A stretch of DNA of 64,000 nucleotides from CAZCDS01 sp964497585 (lineage in GTDB: Bacteria; Desulfobacterota; Desulfomonilia; Desulfomonilales; Desulfomonilaceae). The notes beneath the pieces are model-generated. The model saw nothing but the letters and a program-made list of their open reading frames with translations, had not been told where the DNA came from and made no database searches. The stretch covers positions 14,141-78,140 of the forward strand of contig CAZCDS010000028.1 of the NCBI GenBank assembly GCA_964497585.1, in the 5' to 3' direction. The translations under genes and the position numbers were made by a program. Positions 27,429-35,857 of this stretch are shown here, piece by piece. Positions within the stretch are counted from its first letter, which is position 1. The number at the start of each line of letters is the position of its first letter.

Positions 27429-27727
27429 TGCGTCTGGAGTGCGGGAAGACTGTGAGTTCAGCGGCCTGGCAGAAAGGAGGGCAGGTTAAGGCGAGGGAGC
27501 GGCCCTCCCAAGTCTGCTTGTTTATGCCGGATTGATCCTTCAGGATAGGGCCAGAGGACCAACGGGTATAATTTGGGATTTTACCTCAGTTCCCGGCCTG
27601 CTGCAACGGGCGATGGCCGGGAGGCAACCAGGCAGGTGGGGAGTGTGCAGGTGAGTCGACTGGCAGCCGGGCAGCCGAGGGAGAGGGAGGTTTAATCTGC
27701 TGATTGCAGGTTAAAGGTCTTTTTCTC

Positions 27728-27757
27728 TTGACAGCGCCGCAAACGCTGGACTACAAT
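27728..27757 (+). promoter_or_regulatory. Sigma-70-type promoter of outer-membrane protein gene
   Basis: TTGACA at 27728-27733 and TACAAT at 27752-27757 are separated by 18 bases. This is the best consensus promoter in the window, about 70 bases before the start at 27827. The rest of the 27429-27826 divergent region shows nothing else definite. Confidence 0.65.
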
Positions 27758-27826
27758 GCGGCCACCGGGAAAAGAGAGTTTTTGTTCATTTTTTCGTCTT
27801 CTTAAGACCTTTGAGAGGTGAGGAGT

Positions 27827-28789
27827 ATGTATAGGAGTCGCACCGTTGTCACGATTTTTACTAGCCTTCTGCTTGTGTTTCTGCTCGGCGTGACCGGCTG
27901 GTGCGGGGGCCCCCCCAGTGCAGCCGAACGCGGAGCCACGCCGCCGTCACAGGGTGCCCCCCCCGGGCCTGCTCCGGTAGGACAAGCCCAGCCGTCCCCC
28001 TTTGTGAGTGTATCGGGTGGCGGCGCCCCCGGCAGTGCCGACGGATCCAACGCAAGTTCCCCCAACATCAATTTGTCTGCGCTCGGGGTGAAGGAGACAT
28101 GGATATGGACACTGCGGGGCATGTACGCCTCAGACCCCTTTGAGTTCAGTGTCAACTATTTCATGGCGGAGTTCTCCGGGCAGAATAACCTCGACCAGAC
28201 CATCTTCGCTGAAGACGGTACCGTCCTGGCTAATGTCGGAGACAGCGTGTCGGCATATCAGCAATTGAACCTGCTGATGTTCAACGGCGATGTGTACGCG
28301 TTCGACGGCCCCCCGTTCAAAGCCGGCCTGAGGCTACAGTACACCCAGTTCGCGGACACGTTCTCCATCGATAACTCGACGCTGTCTACCTCAACCTCCG
28401 GAGGTAAGGGCTACAGCATGTATGGTGTCGGCGCGGTCGGCGTTATCGACCTGCCGATGTGGAACCGTATGCCCTATTGGTGCCGCACGAACATCGTAAA
28501 GCCGCGGGTGAACTTCGCCGCCTCCCTCGGATGGGCCTTCGGCGGAGATGCCCGGTATTACTCTTTCGATGCTTTCCTGCAGGTGTTCCGCAAGAGGATG
28601 CCCTACCTGAGCACATGCCTGACGGACACTTCACGTCGCGGGCCTTCTGTTTCGGGTGAGGTCGGATGGGTCTACTTCGAGATCGCGGAGACGCAGGAGG
28701 ACCGAGTCGGTCCTACGCCGAACGATCGGTCGACGGCAGCCCACTACTATGTGAGTTTCCCGGTCTTCAGACTGAGCCTTTATTTCTAG
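27827..28789 (+). CDS. Predicted outer-membrane beta-barrel protein
   Basis: A 320-residue exported protein. The ATG at 27827 has GAGGTGAGGAG just upstream. A signal peptide (MYRSRTVVTIFTSLLLVFLL) is followed by a low-complexity Pro/Gly/Ala/Ser linker (about 25-80). The rest shows alternating hydrophobic strands such as FEFSVNYFMAEF and AGLRLQYTQF, and the protein ends in ...FPVFRLSLYF. A C-terminal Phe in a beta strand is the usual barrel-assembly signal. I do not recognise a family. It has a strong promoter and a terminator, so it is a separate, probably well-expressed gene. It is divergent from the TPR-CHAT gene. Confidence 0.7.
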   Translation: MYRSRTVVTIFTSLLLVFLLGVTGWCGGPPSAAERGATPPSQGAPPGPAPVGQAQPSPFVSVSGGGAPGSADGSNASSPNINLSALGVKETWIWTLRGMYASDPFEFSVNYFMAEFSGQNNLDQTIFAEDGTVLANVGDSVSAYQQLNLLMFNGDVYAFDGPPFKAGLRLQYTQFADTFSIDNSTLSTSTSGGKGYSMYGVGAVGVIDLPMWNRMPYWCRTNIVKPRVNFAASLGWAFGGDARYYSFDAFLQVFRKRMPYLSTCLTDTSRRGPSVSGEVGWVYFEIAETQEDRVGPTPNDRSTAAHYYVSFPVFRLSLYF

Positions 28790-28804
28790 AAAGACGCAAC
28801 CGGG

Positions 28805-28824
28805 GCCGGGGCACACGCCCCGGC
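28805..28824 (+). terminator. GC-rich hairpin after outer-membrane protein gene
   Basis: GCCGGGGC (28805-28812), loop ACAC, GCCCCGGC (28817-28824): a perfect 8-bp stem, 15 bases after the stop at 28789. The T-run is poor (TTCGCAT). Confidence 0.6.
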
Positions 28825-28894
28825 TTCGCATATCAGATTGAGGGCAGTGAAAAGCCCGTTACGTTGATACGGAAAGGACCGTATCTTCCGAGAG

Positions 28895-28924
28895 CCTCCT
28901 CTGGGCAAAGAGGGGGTTTTTTTT
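28895..28924 (+). terminator. Strong intrinsic terminator
   Basis: CCTCCTCT (28895-28902), loop GGGCAA, AGAGGGGG (28909-28916), followed directly by eight T residues (28917-28924). It is a textbook Rho-independent terminator on the plus strand, a second stop after the hairpin at 28805. The rest of 28925-29528 shows no gene. Confidence 0.75.
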
Positions 28925-29528
28925 CCGTACGCGCTCGGCGTACGGTGAATCGATGCTGTGCCACCCCGCTGCCAACTGATGCAGCTCCATCCACGAAAGA
29001 CGACGAGGCAATCTTCCAGGGCAATCGCGGCGTCTTCCATAATCGGCAGCGTCGAGAATTACCGTTGGGGTGGCACAAGCTTGAAGCAATTTCCAGCGAT
29101 AAGGGTTCGGAGGGAGAGCCTTCTTCAGAGATGCCCCGCCTGCCTAAGCTCGTCATGTATCTATAATGCTCTGCTCATACCGACTCCCGTGTGTTTACAG
29201 GCACAATCCCCCGAGACGCGGGACTTCTACCTCAACGACATCACACGGTTATTCTGACCTGAGGCTATGACTCGGCGCTCTTAGGTAGGCCACCGAGTTA
29301 CCGGTTTTCTTGCGAAATGGTATGGCAGGGGTAAGTCCGGACTGGCTGAGGTGGTCTGCCGGAATCATGCGGCCAAAGCTCTTCGCTGGGACACAGTCAC
29401 GGCGTTACAACTGTCCGAACTCCTTTGACACTCGGTGTGCTTTTAAGTAGGATAAGAGAGGCGTGGGAGCAGCGTATCCCCCAGGAGTCCCTTTTCGGGA
29501 ACGGACACCTCATTCCAAGGAGCGTCAG

Positions 29529-31787
29529 GTGGGAGACGAGAATAAGGACAGCAAGCCGATCGGCGAGGCGATGGAGGAGCTTCGTCGCCGCATCGCGGAT
29601 TCGGAGATCACCCTCCCGCCCTCGCAGGCTGATGGGGCAGATGAGAGTCCCGACCCCGGATTGCCTGACCTGGACGAGAGCGAGCATTGGCCAGTCCTGC
29701 TCGGGACGAAGAACGCGCTTGATCCGGCGGAAGACCCTGAGAGTCACCCCATAGAGGATGTGACCTCATCGGGCAGCTTCGATCTGGCGGGCATACGATC
29801 CGCGCCCTTTTCCCGTCTGCTTCAGGCTCTCCCGATCCCGGCCCTGTTGGTGGCTCCCTCCTTCGAAATCTCCTTTGCCAACCGTGCCACGAGCAAGATT
29901 AGCCGTGAGGACACGGTTTTACGGGGCACTCCCTTCCTTTCCCTGTTCCCCGAGGGCTCTTCTATGGCAAGCGCGCTTTCGTCACTCGAGAACGTGTTTT
30001 CATCGAGGCTTCCGCAGGTTTTCGAATCGGCAATCGATTCGGAGGGCCGTAAAATTTGGGCCCGTGTGCACCTTCGGTCGCTCCGGATGGGAGAGCAGAG
30101 ATCGATCTTGGTGCTTGTAGAAGACATGACCGACGAAAGGGAACGACTGGTGCTTACTCAGAGGCATCAGAGGGAACTCCTTAAGATAAGCAACGAACTG
30201 GATCGGCGCAACAAGCTGCTGGAAAAGGAAATGGCTGAACGCAAGAAGGCGGAAGCCGCCATCGAGCGCGCCAAGAAGGAGTGGGAACGGACTCTGGACA
30301 CGGTAAAGGACATGATAGCGATCATTGACAATGACGGTCGAATCGCCCGTCTGAATAAGGCCATGGCTGACATGTTGGGACTTGATGTGAGAGAGGCGAT
30401 CGGAAAGCGGTTGAGCGACCATTTCCCCGGGATACCTGGACCCGAAGAGCTGCGGTCGATCCCCGATGTCTCCAGCGCTCGCGATCCACATGAGACGGAA
30501 GTATTTTCCGACAGTTTGACCCAGGTGTTTGACGTCTGTTCCACCGAACTCCAGGACGAAACGGGTCAGCTCGTCGGGTGGGCGCAGGTTGCTCGGGACA
30601 TAACCGACCGCAAGAGAACTGAGAAACTTGTGCTCGAAAGCGGACGGGCAAAGGCAGTTTCCGAACTGGCAGGTGTCGTGGCTCACAGCATCAACAACCT
30701 GCTGCAAATAGTTATCGGCGGAGGCCAGCTCGCCCTGACGAATCTGGAATTGGGCAACCTCGCCGGCATCGAGGAGAGTATCGATCAGATTCTCCGAAGC
30801 GCACGACTGGGCGCAACCACCGTGCAGCGCCTTAACTACCTGGCACGGGCACAACCAGAGACGGGTGAAGTGGAGGGTCAGGTACTCGATCTGTCGAGAG
30901 TAGCGCATCAGGCACTCGACGTCACGAGCCCCTGGTGGAAGACCAAACCGGAAAAATCAGGGATCAAGATCGTCGTGAATCGTAATCTCGGACCGAATTG
31001 CTTTGTCAGGGGCAACGACACCGAACTCTTCGAGGTGGTGGTCAATCTGGTGAAGAACGCGGCTGAGGCGCTTCCCGAAGGCGGTATCATCAACGTTCGA
31101 ACCTTTGCTGACCACGACAGTGTCGTTCTTGAAGTTCGTGACAACGGCGTCGGAATCCCGCAACAGGACCTGGACAAGATTTTCGAACCCTTCTGGACAT
31201 CAAAAGGGGCTCAAGCAAGCGGAGTCGGCCTTGAACGAACCCGCAGCGTGATCCAACGGCATAGAGGCGAGATCACTGTTGAGAGCCAAGAGGGAACGGG
31301 CACAACCTTCACTGTGAAGCTCCCCAGGACGGAACCGCTTGCCGGGAAGCCGAAACCTGTGGCTGCCGAAGAGTTGGGGCCCGAACTGCACATTCTTGTG
31401 GTGGACGACATGGAACCCGTGGTGAGAATGCTCCGGGACGGTTTGAAGAAGCTGGGGCATACGGTTTTCTCAGCCCTGTCCGGAATGAAGGCAGTCGAGA
31501 TTTTCCGAACCCACAAGATCGACGCAGTGATTTGCGACCTGGGAATGCCCGAGATGAACGGATGGCAGGTTGCCAAGGCTGTCAGAGAAATCTGCGAAAA
31601 GAAAGGGATTGCGAAGGCCCCGTTTGTGCTTTTGACCGGGTGGGGCGGGCAGACGAACAATCTTGAGAAGGCGGCTGAATGCGGCGTTGATCGAGTCGTG
31701 GAAAAGCCTATGGACCTTCCCCATCTGATAAAAGTTGTGCGTGAGTTGACCGCGGAGAGCCCTAGTGCTCGCCGACCATCCCAATGA
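29529..31787 (+). CDS. Hybrid PAS histidine kinase with C-terminal receiver; altered H-box
   Basis: A soluble 752-residue kinase. The GTG at 29529 has AAGGAG six bases upstream; the in-frame GTG at 29463 lacks one. An acidic N-terminal region precedes a first PAS-like domain (about 90-200), a coiled coil (210-265), a second PAS domain (about 270-380) and the HisKA/HATPase_c core. The C-terminal receiver has VVDDMEP, phospho-Asp in VICDLGMP, and EKPM. The H-box reads VVAHSINNLLQI: the acidic residue normally next to the phospho-His (H-D/E) is Ser. The ATP-lid region is also unusual (ASGVGLERT). Autokinase activity may therefore be weak. It converges on the next kinase gene. Confidence 0.88.
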   Translation: MGDENKDSKPIGEAMEELRRRIADSEITLPPSQADGADESPDPGLPDLDESEHWPVLLGTKNALDPAEDPESHPIEDVTSSGSFDLAGIRSAPFSRLLQALPIPALLVAPSFEISFANRATSKISREDTVLRGTPFLSLFPEGSSMASALSSLENVFSSRLPQVFESAIDSEGRKIWARVHLRSLRMGEQRSILVLVEDMTDERERLVLTQRHQRELLKISNELDRRNKLLEKEMAERKKAEAAIERAKKEWERTLDTVKDMIAIIDNDGRIARLNKAMADMLGLDVREAIGKRLSDHFPGIPGPEELRSIPDVSSARDPHETEVFSDSLTQVFDVCSTELQDETGQLVGWAQVARDITDRKRTEKLVLESGRAKAVSELAGVVAHSINNLLQIVIGGGQLALTNLELGNLAGIEESIDQILRSARLGATTVQRLNYLARAQPETGEVEGQVLDLSRVAHQALDVTSPWWKTKPEKSGIKIVVNRNLGPNCFVRGNDTELFEVVVNLVKNAAEALPEGGIINVRTFADHDSVVLEVRDNGVGIPQQDLDKIFEPFWTSKGAQASGVGLERTRSVIQRHRGEITVESQEGTGTTFTVKLPRTEPLAGKPKPVAAEELGPELHILVVDDMEPVVRMLRDGLKKLGHTVFSALSGMKAVEIFRTHKIDAVICDLGMPEMNGWQVAKAVREICEKKGIAKAPFVLLTGWGGQTNNLEKAAECGVDRVVEKPMDLPHLIKVVRELTAESPSARRPSQ

Positions 31788-31938
31788 AACGGCGTTTCGC
31801 CTGGAAGACCTCTTTTCTCTCCCGATCGATCATGGGCCGGTCACTTGCTCTGAGAGTCCGATTCCCCATGCCGGGCAACAGGACAGCCATGTCCCGGAAC
31901 TCTCTGGGGAAGAAGCCGGTGGTTGGTGGCAGGAACCT

Positions 31939-34302
31939 TTAGGTCTCGTCAAGTACTGCTCTGACTTTCGTGGCAAGATTGTCTACACTAAAAGGTTTGT
32001 GCATAAAATGAACGCCCTCCTTCAGTACGCCGTGCTGAACAATGAAATTCTCCGTGTATCCTGACACGTAGAGAACCTTCAATCCCGGGCGGTATGAGGC
32101 CATCTTTTCGAAAAGAGTTTTGCCGTCCATGTGCGGCAGGATGACATCCGTAAGCACGAGGTGTATCGGTCCTTGATGGACCCGACACAAAGCAACGGCT
32201 TGCTTGGGATCGGCAGCGCGCAGCAAGGTGTAACCCAACATCGTCAGTGCTTCGCAGACAAGGTTGCGAACGTACTCCTCGTCTTCGACAACGAGTATGG
32301 TTTCGTCACCTCGCCGTTCCTCACGATGGGACGATTGCTGTCCCGCGTCCTTGGAAGCCCGCTGAACCCGTGGCAGATATACCTTGAAGGTCGTTCCGTG
32401 GTCCGGTTCACTGTACACGGTCACATGTCCCCCGTGTTGTTTCACAATCCCGTAGACTGTGGACAATCCCAGACCGGTCCCGACTCCCTTCTCTTTTGTC
32501 GTAAAGAAGGGGTCGAAGATTCGTGACACCGTCTCGGAATCCATGCCGACTCCCGTGTCACTCACAGCCACCATGACATAGGCGCCGGCATCGACCTCCG
32601 AATGGCTTCGCGCGTAGGTCTCGTCAAGGTTGACATTTGCCGTTTCAATGGTGAGTTTCCCGCCGCGGGGCATGGCGTCACGAGCGTTCACCACGAGGTT
32701 CATGATGATTTGCTCGAGTTGTCCGGGATCAACTTTGATCTGTCCGAGAGAAGGATCCAGGACCGTTACAAGTTCAATGTCCTCCTGAATGAGTCGTTGC
32801 AGCATCATGTGCAGATCGGATATCACGTTGTTAAGGTCCAGCACCCTCACATCGAGAACTTGCTTGCGGCCGAAGGCCAGAAGCTGTCTGGTGAGCCCCG
32901 CTGCCAGTTCTGCAGCCCGGGTCATTTGAACGAGCCTGTTATACTGCGCCGTTCCCTCCTCAAACTCCTGAAGCAACATGTTCGAATAACCCAGAACGGC
33001 CGTGAGCAGATTGTTGAAGTCGTGAGCAATCCCTCCGGCCAGTCGGCCGATAGCCTCCATTTTCGCCGCCTGGCGGAGTTGTTCCTCCAGGCGTTTGAGT
33101 TCAGTGAGATCTCTGACGGCGGCTACTCTAAGGGTTCGCCCCTGAAACTGAAAGGGTTTTCCCACCAACTGGCACGGGAAGGTCGAACCGTCTTTTCTTA
33201 CGCCGACAGCTTCGTAGGGCTTGTCATAGCCTGAAGCAATGTTCTTCAGTATCATTTGCCATGCGTCGGGTGTGGTAAACTGTTGAGCATTCATTCCTAT
33301 CATCTCTGAAAGCTCGTACCCTAACATCCTGGCAAAGGCCTCGTTGCCATCCAGGATAACTCCCCTGTCGTGGATGGCGATACCTTCCTCGGCCGCCTCC
33401 GAAAGCATCCGGAATCGCTCTTCGCTCTCTCTCAGAGCGGAGATCGCTTTCTCCCGTTCGGTGATATCTTCGCAGGTTATGAGGTTCTCACGCCTTGCCA
33501 ATGTTACGGGTCTGAAATGTATGACCTTCTCCGTTCTGTTTTTACAGGTTACCGTAAAGACCCGCGATCTACGCTCGCCGGGTTCGGTTCCTGTCTGGTC
33601 GTCAATCCACGTTGTAATAACCTTGTGACGGTATTCCGGGTCCGGGTAGGCTTTCCTGAACCACTCCCTGCCGCTGGGCACATCGGTCAGTTCATAACCG
33701 AACAGCTCGGTGAACCGTGGATTCACATATTGAAAAGCACCGTCAGCCCCTATCATGATCATGCCGATGGGGGCTTGTTCGAGGAGTGCCTGCAGTCGTT
33801 GTTTCTCTAGCTTGAGTTCCTCTTCGGCCTCCCTGCGCTCGGTAACGTCGGCAACGTTTCCCATGGTAGCGGTTCGTCCCTGATAGGTGATCCGGGTGGC
33901 AAACGCCTCAAACCATTTTATTTGGCCGTTCCTGCATCTCACGCGAAAGGCATATTGAGACGGGACTCCTTCACCTCGATCTCTGGCTCGACCTATTTGC
34001 GTAACAGCATCAACGTCGTCCGGATGAAGGAAATCCCAGTAGTTGCGTCCCACCATTTCTTCCGGCGAATACAGCAGCATTTCAGCAAGCCGCTCATTGA
34101 CAAAGACGAATCGGCCGTCCAGATGAATGTATATGCCGGTGAGTGAAGAGTCGACGAGCAATCGGTAGCGCTCTTCGCTTTCCTCCAACGCTTGCTCGAC
34201 TCTTTCAAATTCTGCGCTTTCAGCCTCTCGTGCGGAGAGTTGCTCACGAAGGTCGGCAAGTTCCTCAAGGAGCTGTTCCCTGGTCTTGTCACGGTCGTCC
34301 AT
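31939..34302 (-). CDS. Hybrid histidine kinase: three PAS domains, HisKA-HATPase, REC
   Basis: A soluble sensor kinase of 787 residues. A coiled coil covers about 1-45. Three PAS domains follow at about 45-160, 170-285 and 290-410. The HisKA helix carries GGIAHDFNNLLTAVLGYSN, then come an N-box (MNLVVNARDAM), G-boxes (SDTGVGM, GTGLGLS) and a C-terminal receiver with VVEDEE, LTDVILPHMDG and HKPF. All phosphotransfer residues are intact. GAGGAGG is five bases before the ATG. It reads convergently with the kinase at 29529-31787 and has no adjacent output gene. Confidence 0.92.
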   Translation of the reverse strand: MDDRDKTREQLLEELADLREQLSAREAESAEFERVEQALEESEERYRLLVDSSLTGIYIHLDGRFVFVNERLAEMLLYSPEEMVGRNYWDFLHPDDVDAVTQIGRARDRGEGVPSQYAFRVRCRNGQIKWFEAFATRITYQGRTATMGNVADVTERREAEEELKLEKQRLQALLEQAPIGMIMIGADGAFQYVNPRFTELFGYELTDVPSGREWFRKAYPDPEYRHKVITTWIDDQTGTEPGERRSRVFTVTCKNRTEKVIHFRPVTLARRENLITCEDITEREKAISALRESEERFRMLSEAAEEGIAIHDRGVILDGNEAFARMLGYELSEMIGMNAQQFTTPDAWQMILKNIASGYDKPYEAVGVRKDGSTFPCQLVGKPFQFQGRTLRVAAVRDLTELKRLEEQLRQAAKMEAIGRLAGGIAHDFNNLLTAVLGYSNMLLQEFEEGTAQYNRLVQMTRAAELAAGLTRQLLAFGRKQVLDVRVLDLNNVISDLHMMLQRLIQEDIELVTVLDPSLGQIKVDPGQLEQIIMNLVVNARDAMPRGGKLTIETANVNLDETYARSHSEVDAGAYVMVAVSDTGVGMDSETVSRIFDPFFTTKEKGVGTGLGLSTVYGIVKQHGGHVTVYSEPDHGTTFKVYLPRVQRASKDAGQQSSHREERRGDETILVVEDEEYVRNLVCEALTMLGYTLLRAADPKQAVALCRVHQGPIHLVLTDVILPHMDGKTLFEKMASYRPGLKVLYVSGYTENFIVQHGVLKEGVHFMHKPFSVDNLATKVRAVLDET

Positions 34303-34814
34303 CGAAACCTCCTCGTCCGAAGGAACAGTGCTCGGAGCCGTACCTGACTGAGTCCACCGTTCAATACCGTCATCCGTTCGCTACGTATTGACGTGACCAG
34401 CGACTCAGCGAAATCGACGCTTCCTGGGAGGCCTTTAGTCCGATAAGGACGAATTCGAACTCATGGCTCAAGATCCCTGGACCGGGAGTTCAAACCGGCA
34501 CCTTTCCCCTCACCGGCGTGAGTCATGAGGGACGCCCGATGCAATAAAAAACGATATATCAAAATGATACCAGATTTACCTTAACTGCATAACAACGAGG
34601 CGACTATTACAGCCTGAAGGTGCAGCGGAAAAGCTCCCCCAATCCCGCCAGTCGCGAAACCAGTCTCACGACAGCCCCTGAATCTCATCTTGTTCGAGTT
34701 GGCAGACCATCCTTTCCCAGAGTAGATTGCTCTCTTGAATTTGCTTGACTTGCTAGGGGAACACTGCAATCATTATTCAGCTCTTTATCATCTTTCCAAA
34801 AGCGATGCAAGGAA
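34303..34814. other. Intergenic region, partly A+T-rich
   Basis: About 510 bases between divergent genes. The part near 34540-34600 is A+T-rich. One weak promoter candidate for the plus-strand gene lies at 34744-34772. No gene is seen; a tRNA-like string near 34490 was rejected. Confidence 0.35.
34744..34772 (+). promoter_or_regulatory. Weak promoter candidate
   Basis: TTGACT at 34744-34749 and AATCAT at 34767-34772 with a 17-base spacer, about 40 bases before the start at 34815. The -35 fits well and the -10 only partly. Confidence 0.3.
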
Positions 34815-35666
34815 GTGGGCAGGGATAGTTGTTCATGCAGGCGCTTCCTGCTAGGGGCGCTGGGGGCAGTCATTTTCCTGATCTATGGCGGTGGATCGAC
34901 CGTCACGGCACAGGGTTTTTCCGGCCTTATCAACACACTTTCACCTCTCGTCTGCTCACCCTATGTTCAGGCGGAATTCAGTTTTCAACCAATCTGGATG
35001 AAGGTCGCCTCCGGCAGGAAGGAGATACCTGATCTCGGATTATCCTGGGACTTGCGAGACGATTTTGCGCTGGTGGACCCCGGTCTGTTTTTGGACCTGA
35101 ATTTCAGAGTTCAGGTTCGCCGGATCAGCTTCCGTTTTCATACAAGTATACGCGATCTAAAGGGAACCGAGAACTTCAAGGATTTACCGAACCAACCGAA
35201 GGCCGAAGCGAGGCTGGAATACTCCGGTATCCGACTGGGAGTGGACGTGGACGTTCTACAGTGGGAACGGTCCAGGCTCGGCGTGAATATTGACTGGGAT
35301 CAGTTTTCGCCGCTCTTCTCCGAATCGATTCAGACGCAGGGGGGCAGCAAGCTCGTGGGAGCTCCCGCAGCCACGTTCGGCCTCCACGCGCTCTATTTTC
35401 CGCCCCGTCAATTTTATGGCGTTTCAGCCGTTCTGGAGGCACGCGCGCGGTGGCCCCTGACAGGACCCACTGCGGTCACCGACGTTGAGATCTCCGGAGG
35501 TCTCAAGGGACCTGAGACCGCTATTGGAGCCGTGGCCTTGAAACTTGGCTATCGCGTGACGTCGCTCGGCTTCGAAGGCGGCCAGACCTATAACAACAGG
35601 CCGGTATCCGTCAAATTTCGGGCAACGCTGGACGGCGTTTTCGGAGAATTAGTCTACTACTATTGA
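34815..35666 (+). CDS. Predicted exported outer-membrane beta-barrel protein
   Basis: A 283-residue protein with a signal sequence (about 10-33: FLLGALGAVIFLIYGGGSTV then TAQG). It is followed by amphipathic beta strands (FRVQVRRISFRFHTSI, IRLGVDVDVLQWERS, VALKLGYRVTSLGFEGGQTY) and ends in FGELVYYY, an aromatic terminus typical of barrels. The family is not recognised. The start is uncertain: the GTG at 34815 has AAGGA almost touching it, and I see no better in-frame codon. It is the second such barrel in the signalling block and lies between two kinase genes on the opposite strand. Confidence 0.65.
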   Translation: MGRDSCSCRRFLLGALGAVIFLIYGGGSTVTAQGFSGLINTLSPLVCSPYVQAEFSFQPIWMKVASGRKEIPDLGLSWDLRDDFALVDPGLFLDLNFRVQVRRISFRFHTSIRDLKGTENFKDLPNQPKAEARLEYSGIRLGVDVDVLQWERSRLGVNIDWDQFSPLFSESIQTQGGSKLVGAPAATFGLHALYFPPRQFYGVSAVLEARARWPLTGPTAVTDVEISGGLKGPETAIGAVALKLGYRVTSLGFEGGQTYNNRPVSVKFRATLDGVFGELVYYY

Positions 35667-35857
35667 CACCGATCGGCCTTCCCGGAGTCCGATCCATTCC
35701 GGACGGGTCTTCTGAGATCGTGCGCTTTGAAAGAAGTGACATTGACCGACCCGGCTGGCCTCCAGTCCGATTCCTGAGATGCCCAATTAATGATAGAACC
35801 GACATCGTCCCGGTCCCTTGCGGGATCACCAGATTGCCGATCCATTCCAACGATCGG

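Noticed and set aside
34481..34515. tRNA-like T-loop string (GGAGTTCAAACC) between two genes
   Set aside because: No matching acceptor, D or anticodon stems can be drawn within 75 bases upstream.
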